A DNA stretch of 64,000 nt from Pseudomonas sp. Au-Pse12 (GTDB lineage: Bacteria > Pseudomonadota > Gammaproteobacteria > Pseudomonadales > Pseudomonadaceae), in contig NZ_JAJTTH010000005.1 in assembly GCF_021341665.1 (NCBI RefSeq), forward strand, positions 372,001 through 436,000. Reading direction: 5' to 3'. The notes beneath the pieces are model-generated. The model made no database searches. It saw only the letters and a program-made list of their open reading frames with translations, and was not told the DNA's origin. The number at the start of each line of letters is the position of its first letter. The stretch's first letter is position 1. The position numbers were made by a program, and so were the translations under genes. Of this stretch, positions 45,346 to 55,015 are shown in pieces.

Positions 45346-46386
45346 ATGTTGTTCTTCTTGCGTGACCAGGCGCTGGTGCGCCTGCTGAGTGATTGCCGCA
45401 TGCGGGTCGCTCATGCCCAGTCCAATGCGGATCTGCTGGAGGTGCTCGACAGGCTCGAGGTATTCCCTGGCGGGCTGGAATTCGATCATGTGCAGTCGAT
45501 AGCCCTCCTGGTGCTGGCTTTTGCCTCGCTCGCTGCGGCGTTGTTGATGGATGGCATGGGCGGGATGTTCTGGGTCTTTCTGGCGCTTTGTTTCTTCAGT
45601 TATCGCGTCAGTAAAAGGGTTTCTGGGTCGTTGACGGATCTGGCGGCGAGCATCGCCCGCAAGTGCTTGATGTTTTGCCATGAGCTGAGTGAATTCGACA
45701 CCAATGCCGTCTGGCACCTGAAAAGGCTGGACAACGAGTTCACCGATTACCAGCGGGGCAATGAGCGTGAGCGGCGGCGTATCGTGGACTCGCTCCAGGG
45801 CTTTTCCCAGGGCCCTCGGCACTCGTTGGCGTACGAGTATCACCATCTGCAGTACGTGAACTCCAGGCGTGAACGCGACGCCAGCGGGGATTCCAGAGCG
45901 GTCTATGAGACGTACAACCGCTACAGTCTGGTGCTGGACTTTCCCTGGGTGAGAGACATTGCGGTTCGCTCCAGCCCCCTGGAAGTACCGCTGGCGGGGC
46001 AGCCATTCAAGACGGACTGCGCCGATTTCAATCAGACCTTTGTGCTGCGTGGCAATGACCAGGCCTCTTGCGAGCACTTCGCTACCCCCGCGACCCTGAG
46101 TCTCCTGATGGAGCTTTCGCGCCACCTTGATCGAGTCAATCTGGAGTTCTCCAGCCAGGGCCGGCTGTGCCTGAGTTTCGACAATGAAGACATCATGGTC
46201 CATGCCGATCTTGGGTCTCTGAATGATCTGTCGGCGTTTCGCGAGCGAATCAAGGCTGGCATCGAGTTGCCGAGGTTGTATCCACTGCTGGGGCTGATGC
46301 ATCGACTGGCGGAATTGCACGAGGGGCATGTGCCTGCCGCTTTTCCAGAGGTTTCTGAAATCGGCGAATTGATTAAGGAAGCGTGA
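45346..46386 (+). CDS. DUF3137-like membrane protein, first paralogue
   Basis: A 346-residue protein with two hydrophobic segments (~50-68 SIALLVLAFASLAAALL and ~72-90 MFWVFLALCFFSYRV) after an N-terminal helix (VRLLSDCRMRVAHAQSNADLLEVL). The C-terminal soluble part has CADFNQTFVLRGNDQASCEHFATPATLSLLMELSRHL. It is followed by VNLEFSSQGRLCLSFDNEDIMV. That order (F-N-F…D.…A.F.TP.TL…L, then a beta strand with L.LSF) resembles divergent DUF3137 proteins, often encoded beside LemA. It is a paralogue of the next gene (e.g. shared GGLEFDH.QS and IARKC). The ribosome site is AAGGAA at 45335-45340. Function unknown. Confidence 0.8.
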   Translation: MLFFLRDQALVRLLSDCRMRVAHAQSNADLLEVLDRLEVFPGGLEFDHVQSIALLVLAFASLAAALLMDGMGGMFWVFLALCFFSYRVSKRVSGSLTDLAASIARKCLMFCHELSEFDTNAVWHLKRLDNEFTDYQRGNERERRRIVDSLQGFSQGPRHSLAYEYHHLQYVNSRRERDASGDSRAVYETYNRYSLVLDFPWVRDIAVRSSPLEVPLAGQPFKTDCADFNQTFVLRGNDQASCEHFATPATLSLLMELSRHLDRVNLEFSSQGRLCLSFDNEDIMVHADLGSLNDLSAFRERIKAGIELPRLYPLLGLMHRLAELHEGHVPAAFPEVSEIGELIKEA

Positions 46387-47402
46387 TGCAGTTTCTCAGG
46401 CGCGACGCGGAGTTGACGCAGTTGCTGATCACCAGTAACGCGGAGGTGGCGCGGGCCAGGAGCAACGATGACCTGTTACAGGTCATCGCCAGGCTCCAGT
46501 CCTTCAAGGGAGGGCTGGAGTTCGACCATGCCCAGTCCTGGCTGCTGTTGATGCTGGCCATTGTCTCGGCAATCCCAGCCATGGCAGGGGTGGTCTGGAT
46601 GTGGTTCGTGACGGCGTGTCTGGGTTTTGCCTGCCTGTACACCTGGATGGCTCGCACAGCGGTGTTAGATGAGCTGCCGAAGAAAATAGCCCGCAAATGT
46701 TCATTCCTCACCAATGGTCTTTGGGATCCGGGAGGAACTGCCGAAGAGCGTTTCACGCAGCTGAGCAGCGAGTTCGAGGATTATGACCGCGGCAATGACA
46801 GTCGCCGTATTGAGGCTTCGGCCAGGGGCGTCTATCAGGGTGCGCGGCATCAGTTGGCCTTTGTCTTTCATCATCTGTGCTATGTGAATTCCCACTACAA
46901 GTCGAAATCCGATGGCGAGAGTGAGCGGGTATACGAGAGCTTCGATCGCTTCAGTCTGGTGGTGGATTTTCCCTGGGCCAGCGGCGTGAAGGTGCGCAGT
47001 TATCTGCCGGATAAAAAGCGCACAACATGCAAGGTCTTCGAAACCACTTCTGATGACTTCAACAGAACCTTCAGTTTCACCGGTGACAGCGAGCTGGCCT
47101 GTGCCAAGTTTGCGACGCCCACGACCCTGGCTTTTCTACTGAAGCTTTGTCGGCGGCTGAAGAGGGTGAACCTGGAGTTCTCCAGCGAGGGCCATTTATG
47201 CCTGAGTTTCGATGATGCCGAGGTCATGGCCTACAAAGACCCGGGCACGTTTGCGGATCTAGCGAACTTTTACGCGAATATCGAGCAAGGGCTAGAGCTG
47301 CCGAACTTGTTTCCGGTGCTGGCCCTGGTGCATGAACTGGCAGAGTTGCACGACAACAACTTCGACCTTCCATTGAAGGTCGCTGACGAAATGGAGCGGT
47401 AG
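46386..47402 (+). CDS. DUF3137-like membrane protein, second paralogue
   Basis: A 338-residue paralogue of the preceding gene with the same plan: LQSFKGGLEFDHAQSWLLLMLAIVSAIPAM, a second helix (VWMWFVTACLGFACLYTWM), KKIARKC, and the C-terminal SDDFNRTFSFTGDSELACAKFATPTTLAFLLKL and VNLEFSSEGHLCLSFDDAEVMA. The ATG at 46386 shares one base with the previous stop (TGATG) and has AAGGAA at 46375-46380, so the pair is translationally coupled. A GTG three bases earlier is also possible. It is followed by lemA after three bases. Confidence 0.8.
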   Translation: MQFLRRDAELTQLLITSNAEVARARSNDDLLQVIARLQSFKGGLEFDHAQSWLLLMLAIVSAIPAMAGVVWMWFVTACLGFACLYTWMARTAVLDELPKKIARKCSFLTNGLWDPGGTAEERFTQLSSEFEDYDRGNDSRRIEASARGVYQGARHQLAFVFHHLCYVNSHYKSKSDGESERVYESFDRFSLVVDFPWASGVKVRSYLPDKKRTTCKVFETTSDDFNRTFSFTGDSELACAKFATPTTLAFLLKLCRRLKRVNLEFSSEGHLCLSFDDAEVMAYKDPGTFADLANFYANIEQGLELPNLFPVLALVHELAELHDNNFDLPLKVADEMER

Positions 47403-47405
47403 AGT

Positions 47406-47963
47406 ATGGATGTGTTGCTGGTCATCGCGATTGCCTTAGGTGTTCTTGCCTATGTGCACTACAACAAGATTGTCGGCGCGTACAACCGCGCCCAGCGTGC
47501 CTGGTCGGATGTGCTGACCTACCAGCGCCAGCGGATCAAGGTGCTGGATATGCTCGAGCCGCAAGTGGCGGGTTTCCAGGCTTATGAAAGCCAGTTGCTG
47601 GAGAAGATAGTTGGGCTGCGCAGTGCGATTGGCAGTTTGCCGTCCGCCGCCGATGGCGATGCGCTCAAGTCGGTCAGCCAGGGCGCCAAGGCATTGCTGG
47701 GTGGTTTGAATCTCGCGTTTGAAGCCTACCCTGATCTCAAGTCCGCCGAACTGTTGAGCAATCTGATGCGTGAGGTTGCCGAGCAGGAGGGCAATATCGG
47801 CGGGGCCATTACCCTGTTCAACCAGAATGTGGAGCATTTCAACAACTCCATTCAGTTGTTTCCCGGTTCTGTGATCAATCGATTGACCCTGAAAAAGTCG
47901 CTGATCGCACCGTTCTCCGACAGCGAGGCGGCAGCGGGTTTTGAATACAAACCGAATTTCTGA
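47406..47963 (+). CDS. LemA family protein
   Basis: A 185-residue LemA protein: an N-terminal membrane helix (DVLLVIAIALGVLAYVHYNKIVGAYN) and a helical-bundle domain. Hallmarks are YNRAQRAWSDVLTYQRQR, AYPDLKSAELLSNLMREVAEQEGNIGGAITLFNQNVEHFNNSIQLFPGSVINRL. LemA proteins are widespread and membrane-anchored, with the bundle outside or in the cytoplasm, and unknown in function. It is the last gene of the three-gene cassette with two DUF3137-like proteins. Confidence 0.93.
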   Translation: MDVLLVIAIALGVLAYVHYNKIVGAYNRAQRAWSDVLTYQRQRIKVLDMLEPQVAGFQAYESQLLEKIVGLRSAIGSLPSAADGDALKSVSQGAKALLGGLNLAFEAYPDLKSAELLSNLMREVAEQEGNIGGAITLFNQNVEHFNNSIQLFPGSVINRLTLKKSLIAPFSDSEAAAGFEYKPNF

Positions 47964-48085
47964 ACAGTGTTTTCAAGCCGTTTGGGAGAGTGCGGCTCGG
48001 TATTTGTTGCATGGGGCAGGGAGGCAATGCCAGTCGAATGGCGGTGATTTCGATGCAAGATCCTGAGCGGGGCGCGGGTGATGAC

Positions 48086-48094
48086 TGATATAAT
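48086..48094 (+). promoter_or_regulatory. Extended -10 promoter of the small gene at 48123
   Basis: TGA-TATAAT at 48086-48094 is a perfect -10 hexamer with the TGn extension. No -35 is recognisable, as is common for extended -10 promoters. The transcription start would be near 48101, ~22 bases before the gene. Confidence 0.6.
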
Positions 48095-48122
48095 CCCGCC
48101 CTTTCGTGGAGACCAGACCTTT

Positions 48123-48356
48123 ATGCCAACGTCCTTTCTAGAAATTGTCGAGTTGCCAGACGGCCGTATCGAGCTGCGCAGAGCTGAGGACGAGGGTTCT
48201 CTGGTTACTTTGGATTTCTCCGAGGATGCCAAAGCGTTTCTTCAAGGTCAGCACGTGGAAGTGGCCAAGGCCATGTTGAGCGTTGGTGTACAGATGGCTG
48301 GCCGACTGGTTGAAGGCGAAATCGACAAGGAAGACGGCCCTCGGGTTCTGCACTAA
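48123..48356 (+). CDS. Small conserved Pseudomonas protein
   Basis: A 77-residue cytoplasmic protein of unknown function, conserved between topA and lexA in Pseudomonas as I recall. It is acidic, with a beta-like first half (FLEIVELPDGRIELRRAEDEGSLVTLDFSEDAK) and a helix (VEVAKAMLSVGVQMAGRLVEGE). The ATG at 48123 lies just downstream of a good promoter; a GGAG at 48107-48110 is somewhat distant. Its convergent neighbour is sulA. Confidence 0.8.
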   Translation: MPTSFLEIVELPDGRIELRRAEDEGSLVTLDFSEDAKAFLQGQHVEVAKAMLSVGVQMAGRLVEGEIDKEDGPRVLH

Positions 48357-48463
48357 GCCCGTCTATCGGTTTTATTCCGGTCATTCGTCGTATTTGTTTC
48401 GGCTTCTCAATCCTGGAGAAGCCTGGTGTCATTCCAGCGTCAATCCCACGCTTTCCCGGTGTT

Positions 48464-48937
48464 TTATCCCAGGCGAATATTCAGGCTTTGCGCATCGCCA
48501 GTGCGTGCGGCAGTCGTCAACTGTTGTCGTGCGCTGGCACTCAGTGGGTTCAACCAGCTGACTACGGTATGGCTACGGCCCAGGCGCAAGGCTTCGCAGG
48601 CGAGCTGTTGCGGGCTCTGGTTGCCGCGAGGGTGCAGCAGCAGGATCCGTTCGCGATTCAGCCCAGCGTCCCGTAGCCAGCTCTGGGTCAGGCTGGAAGG
48701 GGGCGCGATCAAGGTCAGCCAGCGGGCATCCTGATCCTGGCTGAGTTCCCGGAGGATGGGGGCCAGGAGGTTCAGGCAGTTCCCGGCGGCGCCGCGTAAC
48801 GACAGTTCGCTGAAGGCTTCTGGATCTTTGTTCCAGGGCGATTCGACCACTTCCTTGAGGGCGGGCGCCAATGGCTGGGCCAGGAACGCTTCGAACAGTG
48901 GCAGTTGTGCTTGCTGTGGTGTGTGGGGGAACTGCAT
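48464..48937 (-). CDS. sulA: SOS cell division inhibitor SulA
   Basis: Blocks FtsZ polymerisation during the SOS response. The 157-residue product resembles Pseudomonas SulA: LNLLAPILRELSQDQDARWLTLIAPPSSLTQSWLRDAGL, then HPRGNQSPQQLACEALRLGRSHTVVSWL, the region that contacts FtsZ. The ATG at 48937 has a strong AGGAGG site that overlaps the lexA stop region; a longer in-frame start inside lexA is less likely. It follows lexA by 10 bases, so it is co-transcribed and SOS-controlled. Confidence 0.92.
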   Translation of the reverse strand: MQFPHTPQQAQLPLFEAFLAQPLAPALKEVVESPWNKDPEAFSELSLRGAAGNCLNLLAPILRELSQDQDARWLTLIAPPSSLTQSWLRDAGLNRERILLLHPRGNQSPQQLACEALRLGRSHTVVSWLNPLSASARQQLTTAARTGDAQSLNIRLG

Positions 48938-48947
48938 GGAGCCTCCT

Positions 48948-49553
48948 TTAGCGGCGAATGACGCCGACACTCAAGCCTTCGATCACCAGCTCCTGATCTT
49001 TCAGGTTGACTTCGATAGGGGCGAACTCAGGGTTCTCGGCGATCAGCCAGACCTTGCTGCCTTCGCGCTTGAAGCGCTTGACCGTGACTTCGTCGCCGAT
49101 GCGCGCGACCACGACCTGGCCATTGCGGGCCTCACGAGTGGTGTGCACCGCCAGCAGGTCGCCGTCGAAGATGCCGATATCCTTCATGCTCATGCCGTGG
49201 ACCCGCAGCAGGTAGTCGGCGCGAGGGTGGAAGAAGGCCGGATTGATGTTGCAGGACTCTTCGATGTGCTGTTGGGCCAGGATTGGCGCGCCAGCGGCGA
49301 CTCGGCCGATGATCGGCAGTGTGTCGTCGGCCTTGGCCTCGAAGCCGGGGATGCGGATCCCGCGAGAGGCGCCAGGGGTCATTTCGATGGCGCCCTTGCG
49401 GGCCAGGGCCTTGAGGTGTTCTTCAGCCGCGTTGGGGGATTTGAACCCCAGCTCCTGGGCGATTTCCGCACGGGTCGGCGGGTAGCCGTTGTCTTCAAGG
49501 CAGCGTTTGATAAAAGCCAGAATCTCAGCTTGGCGTGGCGTCAGTTTTAGCAT
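48948..49553 (-). CDS. lexA: SOS repressor LexA
   Basis: Represses SOS genes until RecA filaments trigger self-cleavage. The 201-residue protein has the wHTH domain (LTPRQAEILAFIKRCLEDNGYPPTRAEIAQELGFKSPNAAEEHL), the cleavage site Ala87-Gly88 (VAAGAP), and the catalytic dyad Ser122 (HGMSMKD) and Lys159 (DEVTVKRF). The start has no strong ribosome site. Two SOS boxes overlap and follow its promoter, indicating autoregulation. It is transcribed with sulA. Confidence 0.98.
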   Translation of the reverse strand: MLKLTPRQAEILAFIKRCLEDNGYPPTRAEIAQELGFKSPNAAEEHLKALARKGAIEMTPGASRGIRIPGFEAKADDTLPIIGRVAAGAPILAQQHIEESCNINPAFFHPRADYLLRVHGMSMKDIGIFDGDLLAVHTTREARNGQVVVARIGDEVTVKRFKREGSKVWLIAENPEFAPIEVNLKDQELVIEGLSVGVIRR

Positions 49554-49563
49554 GTCGATCGCT

Positions 49564-49615
49564 CTGTCTTTTTATACAGTGACTGGGATTATATACAGTG
49601 AACGTCGCTTGGCAA
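49564..49615 (-). promoter_or_regulatory. lexA promoter with two SOS boxes
   Basis: Two 16-bp CTG-N10-CAG sites lie at 49564-49579 and 49583-49598. On the minus strand a promoter TTGCCA (49610-49615) - 16 bases - TATAAT (49588-49593) is overlapped at its -10 by the upstream box. Binding of LexA would block polymerase directly. Confidence 0.9.
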
Positions 49616-49733
49616 TCCTCCTTTTTCCCGGGGTGGTCGGACGGTTGTCATTCTGGCGCCGCAATCCTGGCTACAGGGGCCGGCAGGTGTGATTAAATAG
49701 CGCGCCGAAGGGCCTTTGCAGAGGCTCGCAGGC

Positions 49734-49777
49734 TTGACATTGCGGAGCCTGAAACGTATGTTTCAAACAAGTGTTTG
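49734..49777 (+). promoter_or_regulatory. psrA promoter with two overlapping PsrA operators
   Basis: The promoter is TTGACA (49734-49739) - 17 bases - TATGTT (49757-49762). GAAAC-GTAT-GTTTC (49751-49764) covers the -10, and CAAAC-AAGT-GTTTG (49764-49777) follows; the two share one base. Both match the PsrA consensus (G/C)AAAC-N4-GTTT(G/C), so autorepression is expected. Confidence 0.85.
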
Positions 49778-49792
49778 TCAGGCGGAGTAGCC

Positions 49793-50500
49793 ATGGCCCA
49801 GTCGGAAACCGTTGAACGCATTCTCGATGCTGCCGAGCAGTTGTTCGCGGAAAAAGGTTTTGCCGAAACCTCGTTGCGGCTGATCACCAGCAAGGCCGGG
49901 GTCAACCTGGCAGCAGTCAACTATCATTTCGGTTCCAAGAAGGCCCTGATCCAGGCGGTGTTCTCGCGCTTCCTCGGGCCGTTCTGCATCAGCCTTGATC
50001 GTGAGCTGGAGCGTCGCCAGTCCAAGCCGGAAAACAAGCCAAGCCTGGAGGAGTTGCTGGAAATCCTCGTTGAGCAGGCGTTGGTGGTGCAACCACGCAG
50101 CGGTAACGACCTGTCGATCTTCATGCGCCTGCTGGGGCTGGCCTTCAGCCAGAGCCAGGGGCATTTGCGACGTTACCTGGAAGACATGTACGGCAAGGTG
50201 TTCCGGCGCTACATGCTGTTGGTCAACGAGGCGGCACCGCGCATTCCACCCATCGAATTGTTCTGGCGCGTGCACTTCATGCTGGGTGCGGCAGCGTTCA
50301 GCATGTCCGGGATCAAGGCGCTGCGGGCGATTGCCGAAACCGATTTCGGGGTCAACACCTCCATCGAACAGGTGATGCGCTTGATGGTTCCATTCCTCGC
50401 CGCCGGCATGCGTGCCGAAACCGGCGTCACCGATGAAGCCATGGCCAGCGCCCAGCTCAAGCCGCGCAGCAAAACCGCTCCGGCAGCTGCCAAGGCGTGA
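49793..50500 (+). CDS. psrA: TetR-family fatty-acid-responsive regulator PsrA
   Basis: Represses beta-oxidation genes such as fadBA and activates rpoS in Pseudomonas; long-chain fatty acids relieve DNA binding. The 235-residue protein has the TetR HTH (ILDAAEQLFAEKGFAETSLRLITSKAGVNLAAVNYHFGSKKALIQAVF) and the C-terminal ligand-binding domain. The ATG at 49793 (MAQSETVERIL) is chosen over an upstream in-frame codon because it follows GGCGGAG and matches homologues. It is divergent from lexA, as in P. aeruginosa. Confidence 0.96.
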   Translation: MAQSETVERILDAAEQLFAEKGFAETSLRLITSKAGVNLAAVNYHFGSKKALIQAVFSRFLGPFCISLDRELERRQSKPENKPSLEELLEILVEQALVVQPRSGNDLSIFMRLLGLAFSQSQGHLRRYLEDMYGKVFRRYMLLVNEAAPRIPPIELFWRVHFMLGAAAFSMSGIKALRAIAETDFGVNTSIEQVMRLMVPFLAAGMRAETGVTDEAMASAQLKPRSKTAPAAAKA

Positions 50501-50671
50501 TCCCGCGGGTGGGCGCGACTGCTTACATCCGCTAAGCTAGCCGCCCATGCCGATTCTCGTTTCATATCCCCGTGCCTTCCTTGTGCCGACGCTGCTTGCT
50601 CCGGTTGCATCCCAGTGGATGCGGCCTCGTCGGCGTTGCCTGGAAGCCATCGTAGTGCTTAAGGAATTTCT

Positions 50672-51682
50672 ATGACTGCAGGCCTGCAAGGCTCTTTGAT
50701 GGTGGACGTTGCCGGTACCTGGCTGACGGCCGAAGATCGCCAACTCCTGCGCCAGCCGCAGGTCGGTGGGTTGATTATCTTTGCGCGCAATATCGAGCAC
50801 CCGCGCCAGGTGCGTGAGTTGTGTGCGGCGATCAGGGCCATTCGCCCGGACGTGCTGTTGGCGGTGGACCAGGAGGGTGGTCGGGTGCAGCGTCTGCGCC
50901 AGGGCTTTGTGCGTCTGCCGGCCATGCGGGCCCTGGCTGACAACCCGAATGCCGAGTATCTGGCCGAACAGTGCGGCTGGATCATGGCCACCGAGGTCCT
51001 GGCAGTAGGCCTGGACCTGAGCTTCGCCCCGGTCCTGGATCTCGACCACCAGCGCAGTGCGGTGGTGGGCAGCCGCGCTTTTGAAGGCGATCCCGAGCAG
51101 GCGGCAGTGCTCGCCGGAGCCTTTATCCGCGGCATGAACAGCGCCGGCATGGCCGCTACCGGCAAGCACTTTCCCGGACATGGCTGGGCCGAGGCCGACT
51201 CCCATGTGGCGATTCCCAATGACGAGCGCAGCCTGGATGAAATTCGCGCCAAGGACCTGCTGCCCTTCGCCCGCTTGAGTCGGCAGCTGGCGGCGGTGAT
51301 GCCGGCGCACGTCATCTACCCGCAGGTCGACCCCCAGCCCGCTGGTTTCTCCCGCTACTGGTTGCAGGACATCCTGCGTGGTGAGCTGCAATTTGACGGG
51401 GTGATTTTCAGTGACGACCTGTCGATGGCCGGCGCACATGTCGTCGGGGATGCGGCGAGCCGGATCGAGGCCGCGTTGTCCGCCGGTTGTGACATGGGCT
51501 TGGTGTGCAACGACCGGGCTGCCGCGGAGCTGGCCCTGAGCGCCGTACAGCGCCTCAAGGTACAGCCATCGCCGCGGATTGCACGGATGCGTGGTCAGGC
51601 CTTCGCCAACCTCGAATACAAGCAGGACCCACGTTGGCTGACGGCGCTGGGCGCACTCAAGGACGCTCAGCTGATCGACTGA
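50672..51682 (+). CDS. nagZ: Beta-N-acetylhexosaminidase NagZ
   Basis: A cytoplasmic GH3 enzyme that removes GlcNAc from anhydro-muropeptides during peptidoglycan recycling, producing the AmpR-activating ligands. The 336-residue protein has the usual length, with LLAVDQEGGRVQRLRQGF, the KHFPGHG signature (~165-171) with the conserved Asp/His loop after it (EADSHVAIPNDER), and VIFSDDLSMAGA with the catalytic Asp. The ATG at 50672 has AAGGAA at 50661-50666. It sits downstream of psrA. Confidence 0.97.
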   Translation: MTAGLQGSLMVDVAGTWLTAEDRQLLRQPQVGGLIIFARNIEHPRQVRELCAAIRAIRPDVLLAVDQEGGRVQRLRQGFVRLPAMRALADNPNAEYLAEQCGWIMATEVLAVGLDLSFAPVLDLDHQRSAVVGSRAFEGDPEQAAVLAGAFIRGMNSAGMAATGKHFPGHGWAEADSHVAIPNDERSLDEIRAKDLLPFARLSRQLAAVMPAHVIYPQVDPQPAGFSRYWLQDILRGELQFDGVIFSDDLSMAGAHVVGDAASRIEAALSAGCDMGLVCNDRAAAELALSAVQRLKVQPSPRIARMRGQAFANLEYKQDPRWLTALGALKDAQLID

Positions 51683-51736
51683 GGTACCTGGCAGGAGGCG
51701 CCCGGGATACCCTGGTGCCTGGGTGATCGGGCTGCC

Positions 51737-54427
<2,691 letters not shown>

Positions 54428-54438
54428 AGGGACTTCGA

Positions 54439-55005
54439 TCAGTCCGGAATTTCAGTTGGAGCAGGGCGCGGCGCTGGAGCGGTCAGCGAAGTGATCTTGA
54501 TCAGCAGCGCCAGGTGGCCGTTGTCCAGGTAGTTGAGCTGGCCATTCTTGGTATGGCTTTGCTGTTTCAGGCGCTCGCTGCTGGTGACCAGGCCATTGCT
54601 GTCGATCTGGTTGATCCAGAAGTCCGCGTCGACATCGGTGAAGCGCCCGAGCTTGAGGTTCAGGGTGCCTTCGATGGGGAATTGGCCGAACTGTTCGGGG
54701 CCGTCGCTGAGGGCCACCTTGACCGGGTTTTCCCCCAGGGTCTGTTGCCAGGCCTTGTGCAGCAGCACGCTGTAGTTGCCACTGGCGTTGAGCTTGTCGA
54801 CGATCCCGCCCAGGGAGGGCGTGCGCTGGCTGTCGGGGCTCAGGTGTTGAGCGCCGGCGGCCCAGTCTTCCGGCGCGGCGCGGCTGATGATCTGCGGCTC
54901 GGCGTTCTGCCGGACAAGGATCATTTCCACCTGGTACAGGTCGTCGGCAAAGGCCGTTGGCGCGACCAGGGCCAGGAGCAGGGTCAAGGAGCGGAACAGG
55001 CGCAT
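54439..55005 (-). CDS. csiV: CsiV family envelope protein
   Basis: A 188-residue exported protein with the signal peptide MRLFRSLTLLLALVAPTAFA followed by the CsiV-family start DDLYQVEMILVRQN. A beta-rich body follows (GTLNLKLGRFTDVDADFWI), ending with a proline-rich tail. CsiV is known in Vibrio as a peptidoglycan-binding partner of the LpoA/PBP1A system; in Pseudomonas its role is not clear. The ATG at 55005 has AAGGAC upstream, and the gene starts 10 bases after the mfd stop, so it probably belongs to an mfd-csiV-helicase unit. Confidence 0.85.
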   Translation of the reverse strand: MRLFRSLTLLLALVAPTAFADDLYQVEMILVRQNAEPQIISRAAPEDWAAGAQHLSPDSQRTPSLGGIVDKLNASGNYSVLLHKAWQQTLGENPVKVALSDGPEQFGQFPIEGTLNLKLGRFTDVDADFWINQIDSNGLVTSSERLKQQSHTKNGQLNYLDNGHLALLIKITSLTAPAPRPAPTEIPD

Positions 55006-55015
55006 GGGGCGTCCT

